13,217 nucleotides of DNA from a bacterium (GTDB lineage: Bacteria; JAJVIF01; JAGGVT01): assembly GCA_021157815.1 (NCBI GenBank), contig JAGGVT010000107.1, positions 1 through 13,217 of the forward strand. The letters are read 5' to 3'. The number at the start of each line of letters is the position of its first letter. Position 1 is the stretch's first letter. The position numbers and the translations under genes are program-made. This document shows positions 7,114-13,217 of the stretch, one piece after another. A model generated the notes under the pieces. It had not been told where the DNA came from and ran no database searches. It worked only from the letters and a program-made list of their open reading frames with translations.

Positions 7114-8322
7114 ATGCCTGTTGAAAGAAACATAGAAAATGCGTTCGATATCCTCCGCCAGGGGGACTTTATTATCGTTGTGGATAATGAAAGCCGCGAG
7201 AACGAGGGTGATCTTATCTGTGCCGCTGAATCAATTGATGCCGGGAAAATCAACTTTCTCGAGACGCATGTTCGCGGCTGGATTTGCGCGCCTGTCGCGG
7301 GGAACCGCCTTGACGAACTCGAACTGCCAATAATGGTCGAACGTAACACCGAGAGACACGGGACAGCGTTTACTGTCACGGTGGATTACAAACACGGGAC
7401 ATCAACAGGAATCAGTGCGGAGGACCAGGCGAAAACAATCCGGGCGCTTGTCGATGATAAATCCGAACCTGATGATTTCCTCCGGCCCGGACACGTTCGA
7501 CCGTTAAGAGCTCGCACAGGCGGCGTGTTAATTCGCGCGGGACATACTGAGGCATCCGTTGACCTTATGCGCCTTGCTAACCTGAAACCAGCCTCTGTAA
7601 TCTGCGAAATCAAAAACAAAGATGGCAGCATGGCTCGTTTGCCCGAATTAAAAGAATACGCGAAAAAACATAATTTTAAAATCTTCACAATAAAAAGCCT
7701 GATTGAATACAGGATGCGCCATGAAAAGCATGTCGAGCGGGTCGTAGAAACAACGCTGCCAACAAAACATGGCGAATTCAAACTAATCGGATACCGTTCA
7801 CTCACCGATGGCAGCGAGCATGTCGCACTTACGATGGGTGATATCAGGCCAGATAAAAGCATCCTTGTTCGAGTCCATTCGGAATGCCTGACCGGTGATG
7901 TTTTTCATTCGCTGCGTTGCGACTGCGGTTCGCAACTGTACGCTGCGATAAAAATGATCGCGGATGAGGGTTGCGGAGTGCTTTTATACCTCAGGCAGGA
8001 GGGTCGCGGAATCGGGCTTTTGAACAAACTGAAAGCCTACAAACTTCAGGACGATGGAATGGATACTGTCGAAGCCAATATCAAACTCGGATTCCCGGCG
8101 GACAAGCGCGATTACGGTATGGGCGCACAAATTCTTCGCGACCTGGGCTTGTCGAAAATCCGCCTCCTCACAAACAATCCGATGAAACTGGTCGGGCTGG
8201 AGGGTTATGGCCTTGAGGAAGTCGAGAGAGTTCCGATTGAAATTGAGGTTAACGAGTACAATCGGTCGTACCTTCAAACAAAGGCGCGGTCGATGGGACA
8301 TCTGTTGCATAAATTCATGTAA
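7114..8322 (+). CDS. ribBA: RibBA: 3,4-dihydroxy-2-butanone-4-phosphate synthase / GTP cyclohydrolase II
   Basis: This bifunctional riboflavin enzyme makes both precursors: the four-carbon phosphate from ribulose 5-phosphate (RibB) and the pyrimidine from GTP (RibA). The 402 residues match usual RibBA length. The RibB half (about 1-204) has the acidic metal loop [12 protein letters not shown] (22-33), GTSTGIS (95-101), RPGHV (124-128) and [11 protein letters not shown] (141-151). The loop is slightly unusual, NES where most have DED. The RibA half (about 205-402) has the zinc ligands C258, C269 and C271 (SEC...RCDC), [10 protein letters not shown] (293-302) and [11 protein letters not shown] (331-341). 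Both active sites look intact. The ribosome-binding site is weak (GGATGTGAT upstream of the ATG). ribH follows after 23 nt, so the two very likely share a transcript. ribD and the riboflavin synthase gene are not in this window. Confidence 0.96.
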   Translation: MPVERNIENAFDILRQGDFIIVVDNESRENEGDLICAAESIDAGKINFLETHVRGWICAPVAGNRLDELELPIMVERNTERHGTAFTVTVDYKHGTSTGISAEDQAKTIRALVDDKSEPDDFLRPGHVRPLRARTGGVLIRAGHTEASVDLMRLANLKPASVICEIKNKDGSMARLPELKEYAKKHNFKIFTIKSLIEYRMRHEKHVERVVETTLPTKHGEFKLIGYRSLTDGSEHVALTMGDIRPDKSILVRVHSECLTGDVFHSLRCDCGSQLYAAIKMIADEGCGVLLYLRQEGRGIGLLNKLKAYKLQDDGMDTVEANIKLGFPADKRDYGMGAQILRDLGLSKIRLLTNNPMKLVGLEGYGLEEVERVPIEIEVNEYNRSYLQTKARSMGHLLHKFM

Positions 8323-8333
8323 TTATCATATTC

Positions 8334-8348
8334 AGGAGTAAATCTGTG
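8334..8348 (+). promoter_or_regulatory. Ribosome-binding site and GTG start of ribH
   Basis: AGGAG at 8334-8338 lies 7 nt before GTG at 8346-8348. This fixes the GTG as the start; there is no competing in-frame ATG nearby that would keep the conserved N-terminal strand. Confidence 0.7.
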
Positions 8349-8810
8349 GCAAGGGAAATAACTGGAAATCTGGATGGCAAGGGGCTTAAAATCGCAATCG
8401 TGTTAAGCCGATTTAACGATTTCATTACAGAGCGCCTTCTAAACGGCGCGATGGACGCGCTTAAACGTCACGGAGTATCAGATGATGATATCGTGGTTTC
8501 ACGCACTCCCGGCAGTTTTGAAATACCGCTGGTAGCGTGCAAACTCGCGGAATCAGGTAACTGGAACGCTGTAATAGCTTTATCAGCAATTATTCGCGGG
8601 GAAACCCCGCATTTTGATTTCGTTGCCGGCGAAATGGCAAAGGGTGTGGCAAAAGCATCGATGGATACCGGGATCCCGATTATCTACGGCGCGATTACCG
8701 CTGATTCGCTCGACCAGGCAATTAACCGGGCGGGCGCAAAAAGTGGAAACAAGGGATTTACGGCTGCGGAGGCGGCAATTGAAATGGCAAACCTTCTTAA
8801 GGAGATCTAG
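8346..8810 (+). CDS. ribH: 6,7-dimethyl-8-ribityllumazine synthase
   Basis: RibH condenses the RibB and RibA/RibD products into lumazine, the penultimate step of riboflavin synthesis; family members assemble as pentamers or 60-subunit shells. At 154 residues it has normal length. Signature positions are SRFN (21-24, aromatic contact to the substrate ring), GSFEIP (56-61), [15 protein letters not shown] (82-96) with phosphate-binding GET and the likely catalytic H89, and [11 protein letters not shown] (127-137) with the conserved arginine R128. The gene follows ribBA by 23 nt and precedes the DUF488 gene by 6 nt. It therefore sits in the middle of a three-gene cluster. Confidence 0.96.
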   Translation: MAREITGNLDGKGLKIAIVLSRFNDFITERLLNGAMDALKRHGVSDDDIVVSRTPGSFEIPLVACKLAESGNWNAVIALSAIIRGETPHFDFVAGEMAKGVAKASMDTGIPIIYGAITADSLDQAINRAGAKSGNKGFTAAEAAIEMANLLKEI

Positions 8811-8816
8811 GATGCC

Positions 8817-9341
8817 ATGAACAAAACGATTTACACTATCGGCCATTCGAATCATGATCCGGATACCTTTATCCGCCTGTTGAAAAAATACAGGATTGAG
8901 GCTCTAATCGATGTTAGAAGCCAGCCGTACTCCAGTTATGTAAAGCATTTCAATAAAGAAGCACTTAAAACCCATCTAAAAAAACACAAAATCGATTACT
9001 ACTATGGCGGCGCTTATCTTGGCGGACGGCCATCCGATGAAAGCGTTCGCAGAGATGGCAAAGTCGATTACGAACTCCTTCGGAAAAAAGAAAGTTATAT
9101 AAAAGCTCTGAGATTGCTGTTAAAACTGGTTTCGCTGAAAATGGTCGTTTTAATGTGCTCAGAAGAAGACCCGGCTCGATGCCACCGGTCAACACTGATG
9201 ACTCCTGATCTAATCAAAAAGGGATATGAGATTCGGGACATCCGCGCGGATGGCTCATACGAAGTGGCTGAGCTTAAGCCTGTCCAATTGGAACTGCCGC
9301 AAACAGAAACCAAACCTACATCTGAAACAGCATCGACGTAG
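8817..9341 (+). CDS. DUF488 family protein
   Basis: The 174-residue protein matches the DUF488 family, whose biochemical role is not established. Diagnostic motifs are YTIGHSN (6-12), IDVRSQPYSSY (31-41), YLGGRP (67-72) and LMCSEEDPARCHRS (112-125), the last carrying the conserved C-x-E...P-x-x-CHR pattern. The final 25 residues are low-complexity (Pro, Thr, Glu) and probably disordered. The start follows the ribH stop by 6 nt. Its ribosome-binding site AAGGAGA (8799-8805) lies inside the ribH 3' end, pointing to co-translation with the riboflavin genes. A nearby ATG at 8813 is out of frame. The two conserved cysteines and the histidine suggest a metal or redox site, but that is inference. 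Confidence 0.85.
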   Translation: MNKTIYTIGHSNHDPDTFIRLLKKYRIEALIDVRSQPYSSYVKHFNKEALKTHLKKHKIDYYYGGAYLGGRPSDESVRRDGKVDYELLRKKESYIKALRLLLKLVSLKMVVLMCSEEDPARCHRSTLMTPDLIKKGYEIRDIRADGSYEVAELKPVQLELPQTETKPTSETAST

Positions 9342-9342
9342 T

Positions 9343-9380
9343 GGCACCGCTTGTAGCGCGCTACAAGCGGCGCCCCTACA
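9343..9380. repeat. Perfect 24-bp palindrome with TGTAGGGGC flank
   Basis: Positions 9347-9370 are a perfect palindrome (CCGCTTGTAGCG mirrored). It extends by three more pairs outside one mismatch (9343-9345 with 9372-9374). On the minus strand it is introduced by TGTAGGGGC (9372-9380), the same introduction seen at the first hairpins of the window. It begins 2 nt after the DUF488 stop. No T-run follows, so a classic terminator is unlikely, although the stem could still slow transcription. Confidence 0.65.
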
Positions 9381-9408
9381 TACAATAATTCACCAGCGTA
9401 AACAGAGT

Positions 9409-9423
9409 TTTTTCAACAGCCTC
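9409..9423 (+). repeat. TTTTTCAACA-box dispersed repeat, copy 4
   Basis: TTTTTCAACAGCCTC matches the ends of the palindromic element at 6829-7038 and the box at 108-122, with differences only in its last bases. It sits about 30 nt beyond the TGTAGGGGC palindrome and about 50 nt before the purB promoter. Confidence 0.5.
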
Positions 9424-9455
9424 AATTTTCTCCGCAACATTTCAGAACAAGGGAC

Positions 9456-9484
9456 TTAAACCCTTTGACTAATTCTGCTACAAT
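9456..9484 (+). promoter_or_regulatory. Promoter of purB
   Basis: TACAAT at 9479-9484 is preceded by TGC, giving an extended -10. TTAAAC at 9456-9461 is a weak -35 with 17-nt spacing. A better-looking TTGACT at 9465-9470 is only 8 nt away and cannot pair with this -10. The leader is roughly 40 nt. Confidence 0.5.
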
Positions 9485-9515
9485 CAACATTTGAATATCA
9501 TTTCCATCAACGAGT

Positions 9516-9532
9516 GAGAGGAATTCCAATTG
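9516..9532 (+). promoter_or_regulatory. Ribosome-binding site deciding the TTG start of purB
   Basis: GAGAGGA at 9516-9522 lies 7 nt before TTG at 9530-9532. The first downstream ATG in frame (codon 10, 9557) would remove the conserved ERY segment found at the very start of PurB proteins. TTG is therefore the likely start. Confidence 0.75.
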
Positions 9533-10837
9533 GACGAACGATACTGCCTTGAAAAAATGAAACGTGTGTGGTCATACGAAAATCGTTTTCGCAAATGGCT
9601 CTTAATTGAACTAGCAGTATGCCGTGTACGCCACAAACGGGGAGAAATCCCCGATGACGCCATGAGCGATATCGAACAGAAAGCGGATTTCGATATCGAC
9701 AGGATTAATGAAATCGAGGCAGAAACGAAACATGAGCCGATTGCTTTTCTGACATCGGTAAATGAATTTGTCGGTCCAGCCGGCAGGTTCATTCATGTCG
9801 GGATGACATCCTCGGATATCATGGACACCGGATTGAGCCTGCAAATTATGGACGCCTGCCATATTATCGAGGACGATTTAAAGCAGATTTATAAAGCGCT
9901 TGTACAGCTTGCGCTCAGGTATAAAGACCAGATTCAGATGGGGCGCTCGCACGGTGTTCACGCTGAACCTGTAACTTTCGGATTGAAGATGCTTCTGTTC
10001 GCCGAGGAATTCAAACGCAACATGCAGCGATTCGATGATGCAATAAAGATGATTGCTGTCGGGAAAATATCCGGCGCGGTTGGCACTTTCGCGTTTCTTG
10101 ATCCTGAACTCGAAGAGGAAGCGCTTGCTGAAATTGGCCTTAAAGCCGCAACGGTTTCAAATCAGATTGTCCAGAGAGACCGTCACGCGCAGATGATATC
10201 AACGCTTGCGATAATAGCCGGTTCACTGGATAAACTAGCAGTTGAATTACGGCATTTGCAGTGGACGGAGGTCGGTGAAGCCGCGGAGGGATTCACCAAA
10301 GGGCAAAAAGGTTCCAGCGCGATGCCGCATAAGAAAAATCCTGTTTCACTCGAAAATATCAGCGGCCTGGCAAGAGTGATTCGCGCAAACGCTCAGGCTG
10401 CGTATGAGAATCAGACTCTATGGGCTGAGAGGGACATTTCACATTCATCGGTCGAGAGAGTTATTTTCCCGGACAGTTTCCTTCTGATGAACTACCTTCT
10501 AAATCGCATGAACACAGTTTTGGAAAACCTTGTTGTCAACGGCGACCGGATGCTTGAAAACATGAAACATTCCTACGGCGCTTTTTTCTCGCAGCGATTG
10601 ATGCTTGAGATAATCGCGAAAGGCAAATCACGTGAGGAGACATACCCGATTGTCCAGAAACTCGCGCATGAAGCGGTAGAGGAAAAGGGCAGTTTTGAGA
10701 AGGTCGTGCGGGAGTCGAAGGAGCTAAAAAAGCTTTTCACTGATGAGGAATTAGACGCGATATTCGATTACGGCTATTTCACACGGCACGTAAACGCGAT
10801 TTTCCGGCGTGCCGGTTTGAATGTGGATAATGGTTAG
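9530..10837 (+). CDS. purB: Adenylosuccinate lyase
   Basis: PurB cleaves SAICAR to AICAR and adenylosuccinate to AMP, each releasing fumarate. The 435 residues are normal for the family. Fumarase/aspartase-superfamily features are the KHEP histidine (H68), IHVGMTSSDIMDTG (88-101, with H89), GRSHGVHAEPVTFG (138-151, with general-acid candidate H141) and the flexible-loop signature GSSAMPHKKNP (261-271) with the catalytic serine at 262/263. The start is TTG, supported by GAGAGGA at 9516-9522; the opening residues DERYCLEKMKRVWS align with the usual IERYT-x-x-EM-x-x-IWS. The stop codon TAG is part of the first eight-base unit of the downstream repeat array, so the array begins inside the gene's last two codons. 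No terminator follows. Confidence 0.96.
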   Translation: MDERYCLEKMKRVWSYENRFRKWLLIELAVCRVRHKRGEIPDDAMSDIEQKADFDIDRINEIEAETKHEPIAFLTSVNEFVGPAGRFIHVGMTSSDIMDTGLSLQIMDACHIIEDDLKQIYKALVQLALRYKDQIQMGRSHGVHAEPVTFGLKMLLFAEEFKRNMQRFDDAIKMIAVGKISGAVGTFAFLDPELEEEALAEIGLKAATVSNQIVQRDRHAQMISTLAIIAGSLDKLAVELRHLQWTEVGEAAEGFTKGQKGSSAMPHKKNPVSLENISGLARVIRANAQAAYENQTLWAERDISHSSVERVIFPDSFLLMNYLLNRMNTVLENLVVNGDRMLENMKHSYGAFFSQRLMLEIIAKGKSREETYPIVQKLAHEAVEEKGSFEKVVRESKELKKLFTDEELDAIFDYGYFTRHVNAIFRRAGLNVDNG

Positions 10838-11119
10838 CAGGTTAGTAAGTTAGCAGGTTAGTAGGTTAGCAGGTTAGTAAGTTAGCAGGTTAGTAGGTTA
10901 GTAAGTTAGCAGGTTAGCAGGTTAGTAAGTTAGCAGGTTAGTAGGTTAGTAAGTTAGTAAGTTAGCAAGTTAGCAGGTTAGCAAGTTAGCAAGTTAGCAG
11001 GTTAGTAAGTTAACAGGTTAGCAGGTTAGTAAGTTAGCAGGTTAGTAAGTTAGCAGGTTAGCAGGTTAGTAAGTTAGCAGGTTAGTAAGTTAGCAGGTTA
11101 GCAGGTTAGTAAGTTAGCA
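10832..11119 (+). repeat. Eight-base minisatellite array, 36 units
   Basis: Thirty-six consecutive 8-bp units read (A/G)GTTAG(C/T)A with no insertion or deletion in 288 bp. Only position 1 (A/G) and position 7 (C/T) vary, plus one unit AGTTAACA at 11008. From 11016 the units follow a perfect 40-bp higher-order period of five units, about 2.6 copies. A degenerate GGTTGG ends the array. The first unit supplies the purB stop codon. Because each unit contains TAG and 8 is not a multiple of 3, all three plus-strand frames close quickly. The same family occurs inverted at 181-332. Units abut directly, so this is not a CRISPR. Confidence 0.92.
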
Positions 11120-11146
11120 GGTTGGAGAAATTGAATTGCTAAATAA

Positions 11147-11166
11147 CACCATGCTTTAGCGTGGTG
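11147..11166. repeat. Hairpin between convergent genes
   Basis: CACCATGC (11147-11154) pairs with GCGTGGTG (11159-11166) around TTTA, eight pairs including one G-U. The 219 bp from 11120 to 11338 contain no gene, only hairpins and a short duplicated segment. This stem lies between convergent purB and the DUF4276 gene, so it may act as a transcript end, although no T-run follows. Confidence 0.45.
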
Positions 11167-11273
11167 CTCTATCAAATAGCTCGGGTGCCGCCCACACATC
11201 ACGTCTTTTTGTGATTTGTGGGTGAAATGCGTAACTTCGCAATTGGTTACCGGATGGCGCTCTATTAAATAAC
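11161..11273 (+). repeat. Short direct duplication, about 20 bp, 92 bp apart
   Basis: GTGGTGCTCTATCAAATAG (11161-11179) and GATGGCGCTCTATTAAATAA (11253-11272) are similar with a few substitutions, centred on GCTCTAT-AAATA. They flank the hairpin at 11191-11222 and may be the ends of a decayed repeat element. Confidence 0.35.
11191..11222. repeat. Hairpin with 8-nt loop between convergent genes
   Basis: CCCACA-C-ATCAC (11191-11202) pairs with GTGAT-T-TGTGGG (11211-11222), eleven pairs and one mismatch, around an 8-nt loop. The loop length matches the hairpins at 29-52 and 72-93. A T5 tract lies in the loop, not after the stem. Confidence 0.5.
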
Positions 11274-11338
11274 ATCATTTAAATATATGTCAAATCCGCA
11301 GAAAGAAAATAAACCGGATTCGAAATTCATGCGGGTGG

Positions 11339-11977
11339 TTATTTAAGTGATATCCCAGCAGCTAATGCCATCTGAACCATTTCATCAAGCATCATTTTGA
11401 AATGTGGACATTTGTCATAAACAACCTGAGGGTCCAATCGACTGAACAGATCACAACCATCGGTGGTTTTCTTATAGCTTCTTTTCGATTTTCTTTTGTT
11501 ATAAATATCCTGAATTACTTTTGATGGGTGGTTTTTGAAATTAACTCTTTCAGGATTTGCTGAATATTTATTTAGCTCGTCTCGTCGATTGCTTTGAAAA
11601 ACATTTGGGTCACTGAGAAGCCACGCTTCAAATTCATGCACCGCAAAGAACATCCTGAACTGATTATGATTTACATGATTCTCAATGGCTGCCTTTTTAT
11701 CCTTGAATAATTTAGCAACTCCTTTGGTGGTTCCCTTATGGTCAAAACCCAATCCATATAGGTCCAATAGGCCAATAACCGCCAGAATCTCTTTTTTCCT
11801 ATCTTCCTCTAAGAGTTTTTTTGCCTGCTTTTTGAATTTATCTTCCAGCTTTCCACCGATGGTAATCCTTTGCTTTATCCCGACTTTTTCGTTTAGTTTG
11901 CTATCCAACCATCTTTTTAGAAACTCCTGAATTGCTAATCTTTCAGTTTTCCCCTCGACGATTATGATGAATTTCAT
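11339..11977 (-). CDS. DUF4276 family protein, partner of the adjacent ATPase
   Basis: The 212-residue protein matches DUF4276. The opening IIIVEGKTER (4-13) carries the glutamate of a Toprim-like fold. LLDLYGLG (70-77) carries an acidic residue (D72) where the family has a D-Y-Y/LYGLP motif. HEFEAWLLSDP (114-124) is the family hallmark. The C-terminal K-x-Y-x-K...G and the CPHF segment (about 180-193) fit the family ending. Toprim-type partners of AAA ATPases in OLD, PARIS and AbiL systems act as nucleases; nuclease activity here is inference. Translation is coupled to the ATPase gene: its ATG shares one base with the ATPase stop (TAATG), and GGAGGA (11989-11984) lies 6 nt upstream inside the ATPase gene. 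The 3' end faces purB. No transmembrane segment or signal is seen. Confidence 0.8.
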   Translation of the reverse strand: MKFIIIVEGKTERLAIQEFLKRWLDSKLNEKVGIKQRITIGGKLEDKFKKQAKKLLEEDRKKEILAVIGLLDLYGLGFDHKGTTKGVAKLFKDKKAAIENHVNHNQFRMFFAVHEFEAWLLSDPNVFQSNRRDELNKYSANPERVNFKNHPSKVIQDIYNKRKSKRSYKKTTDGCDLFSRLDPQVVYDKCPHFKMMLDEMVQMALAAGISLK

Positions 11978-13191
11978 TACATATCCTCCAATTGGCGCAT
12001 TCTAAACATTTCACCAAGCGAATATTCCTTAAGCCATGACTTGAGTTTTTTCTTTGGTAGAATCTTCAGAGTGGTTTTACCATTAACACATTCCGTTACT
12101 GTTGTCGTTGGAGTTACGCTATGGAATGCATCCAGGAAATCAGCTGAGTGTGTCGTGATAATCACTTGTGTACGCTTTGACGCATCCACCGCGAAGTCAG
12201 CGATTATTGACAGCATCGTTGGATGAAGCCCGGTTTCCGGCTCATCGATAGCGACAAGGGAAGGTGGTTCAGGATTGGCAAGGATTGTTATCAAAAACAG
12301 GAAACGCAATGTGCCATCAGATATGTCAAGAGCTGATACTTCTCTCTTTAAAGATTTCCACCTGATTCTAAGTTGTATTTTTTGATCAGACGCCGGAGGG
12401 AAAACCAGTTTGTCAAAATCATCACCGAATGCGCTTCTCATCGCTAAATCAACGCTATTTTCAAAATCACGATTGCCCGTATATAGAGTGTGTAGCACTG
12501 AAATCAGGTTTGAACCATCAGGTTCAATTGTAGGGTCATACTGCGTAATGACTGGTTGCCTAATGGGAGCATCAGGTTCAGTTCGCAGATAATGATAGAA
12601 ACGCCAGTTTATAAGTTCTTTTTTATATTTAAAAAGCTGACTATACTCAGGCAATATGCTAGGTAGAGTTGATAATATGGTTTCAAAAAAATCTCCTCCA
12701 ATTGTATCTACAAGTTTACCTTCAAATTCGTTAAAAACACTGGATCCACCTATAGATTCTTTTATTAGTTCAATAGGCTTTGCTTTTTCTTTTTTCTTTG
12801 TTCTTAAATGTGCTGAAAGCAATTCTTGACAGTAGTAATTGATTTCAGGTGCATTATCATAAAACTGTAATTTATAGTCAAGCAAATAGTCAAGAGTCTT
12901 TGCTCGAGGAAAGTCACTACTTTTCGAAAAAGATAATTTGTGCGGAAAAGTTGTTAGGTTTATATCAACTAATTTAGCTGTTCCATCCCATAAAATCGAA
13001 TCCAAACCACCTTCCCTCCTAATAAATTCATCTAATCCTCCTTTTGCGGAGTGAGATATTAGTTCCAAAGCTCTCATCAAATTTGACTTCCCACTTCCAT
13101 TTGGACCAATGATTACGTTCAAATCACCGGGAGACCAGGTAATATCCTTTAACGAACGAAAGCCTTTTACCTTTAACTTTTGTATTTTCAT
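11977..13191 (-). CDS. AAA_21/OLD-like ATPase, upstream partner of the DUF4276 gene
   Basis: The 404-residue protein is an ABC/RecF-type AAA ATPase of the AAA_21 (COG4637-like) group. It opens with KIQKLKVKGFRSLKD, typical of RecF/OLD heads. Nucleotide-binding parts are Walker A GPNGSGKSN (29-37), an ABC-like signature LDISDGTLRF (288-297), Walker B LVAIDEPETGLHP (312-324) with catalytic E317, and the switch histidine in ITTHSAD (H348). Residues about 85-285 form a variable insert without recognisable motifs. The tail SLGEMFRMRQL (391-401) resembles the family's usual ending. There is no C-terminal Toprim domain as in single-chain OLD proteins; that role may lie in the DUF4276 partner. The start is supported by AGGAAAGGA on the minus strand (about 13194-13202). 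The promoter is outside the window. The gene is clearly more A+T-rich than the riboflavin genes, consistent with transfer. Confidence 0.85.
   Translation of the reverse strand: MKIQKLKVKGFRSLKDITWSPGDLNVIIGPNGSGKSNLMRALELISHSAKGGLDEFIRREGGLDSILWDGTAKLVDINLTTFPHKLSFSKSSDFPRAKTLDYLLDYKLQFYDNAPEINYYCQELLSAHLRTKKKEKAKPIELIKESIGGSSVFNEFEGKLVDTIGGDFFETILSTLPSILPEYSQLFKYKKELINWRFYHYLRTEPDAPIRQPVITQYDPTIEPDGSNLISVLHTLYTGNRDFENSVDLAMRSAFGDDFDKLVFPPASDQKIQLRIRWKSLKREVSALDISDGTLRFLFLITILANPEPPSLVAIDEPETGLHPTMLSIIADFAVDASKRTQVIITTHSADFLDAFHSVTPTTTVTECVNGKTTLKILPKKKLKSWLKEYSLGEMFRMRQLEDM
11984..11989 (-). promoter_or_regulatory. Ribosome-binding site of the DUF4276 gene inside the ATPase gene
   Basis: GGAGGA on the minus strand lies 6 nt before the ATG at 11977 and is embedded in the last ATPase codons. 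With the TAATG overlap it makes reinitiation by the same ribosome likely. Confidence 0.7.
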
Positions 13192-13217
13192 TTTCCTTTC
13201 CTGTGAGTGAATCCAGA

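Noticed and set aside
7386-7862. Minus-strand open frame of 158 codons inside ribBA
   Set aside because: It lies wholly opposite a strongly conserved gene and shows no motifs. Other long antisense frames, such as 1946-2347, 2387-2827 and 5567-5998, were rejected for the same reason.
9343-9374. Rho-independent terminator after the DUF488 gene
   Set aside because: The stem is strong, but it has almost no loop and no T-run follows; CGCCCCTACA comes next.
10832-11119. Linear-chromosome telomere repeats, suggested by GGTTAG units
   Set aside because: The array is internal, with intact genes on both sides, and a second inverted copy lies 10 kb away. It is not a DNA end.

Overview
This is a chromosomal window from a bacterium of moderate G+C. 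An AsmA/TamB-like membrane protein and a secreted propeller-like protein suggest a cell with an outer membrane. It uses GTG and TTG as well as ATG starts, and its intergenic DNA is full of short dispersed repeats, as is common in uncultivated candidate-phylum genomes. The sequence alone does not identify the phylum.

Layout: (1) Positions 1-427 contain two hairpin repeats, a TTTTTCAACA box, an array of 19 eight-base repeats and a strong promoter. (2) holA (DNA polymerase III delta) and an AsmA/TamB-like gene form a tight pair (428-3104). (3) A secreted beta-propeller-like protein of unknown function follows (3191-4855). (4) rimO and a stand-alone CinA C-terminal amidohydrolase gene overlap (4931-6788). 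(5) A 210-base nested palindrome resembling a MITE fills the gap before ribBA. (6) ribBA, ribH and a DUF488 gene form a riboflavin cluster (7114-9341). (7) A palindrome and another TTTTTCAACA box precede purB (9530-10837), which starts at TTG. (8) The purB stop codon lies in the first unit of a second array, 36 units of the same eight-base repeat in the opposite orientation to the first. Hairpins follow to 11338. (9) On the minus strand, convergent to everything else, lie an AAA_21-type ATPase gene (13191-11977) and a DUF4276 gene (11977-11339), overlapping by one base.

The plus-strand genes are housekeeping: replication, envelope, ribosome modification, NAD-related salvage, riboflavin and purine synthesis. 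Three of their transcription units start at extended -10 promoters (TGn followed by TATAAT or TACAAT). The minus-strand pair is the accessory part. It combines an OLD/RecF-like ATPase with a probable Toprim-fold partner, the same general layout as known two-gene anti-phage systems such as PARIS and AbiL, and it is visibly richer in A+T than the riboflavin and purine genes. It is the best candidate here for a poorly described system. The second notable signal is the pair of inverted minisatellite arrays that bracket the whole housekeeping block.
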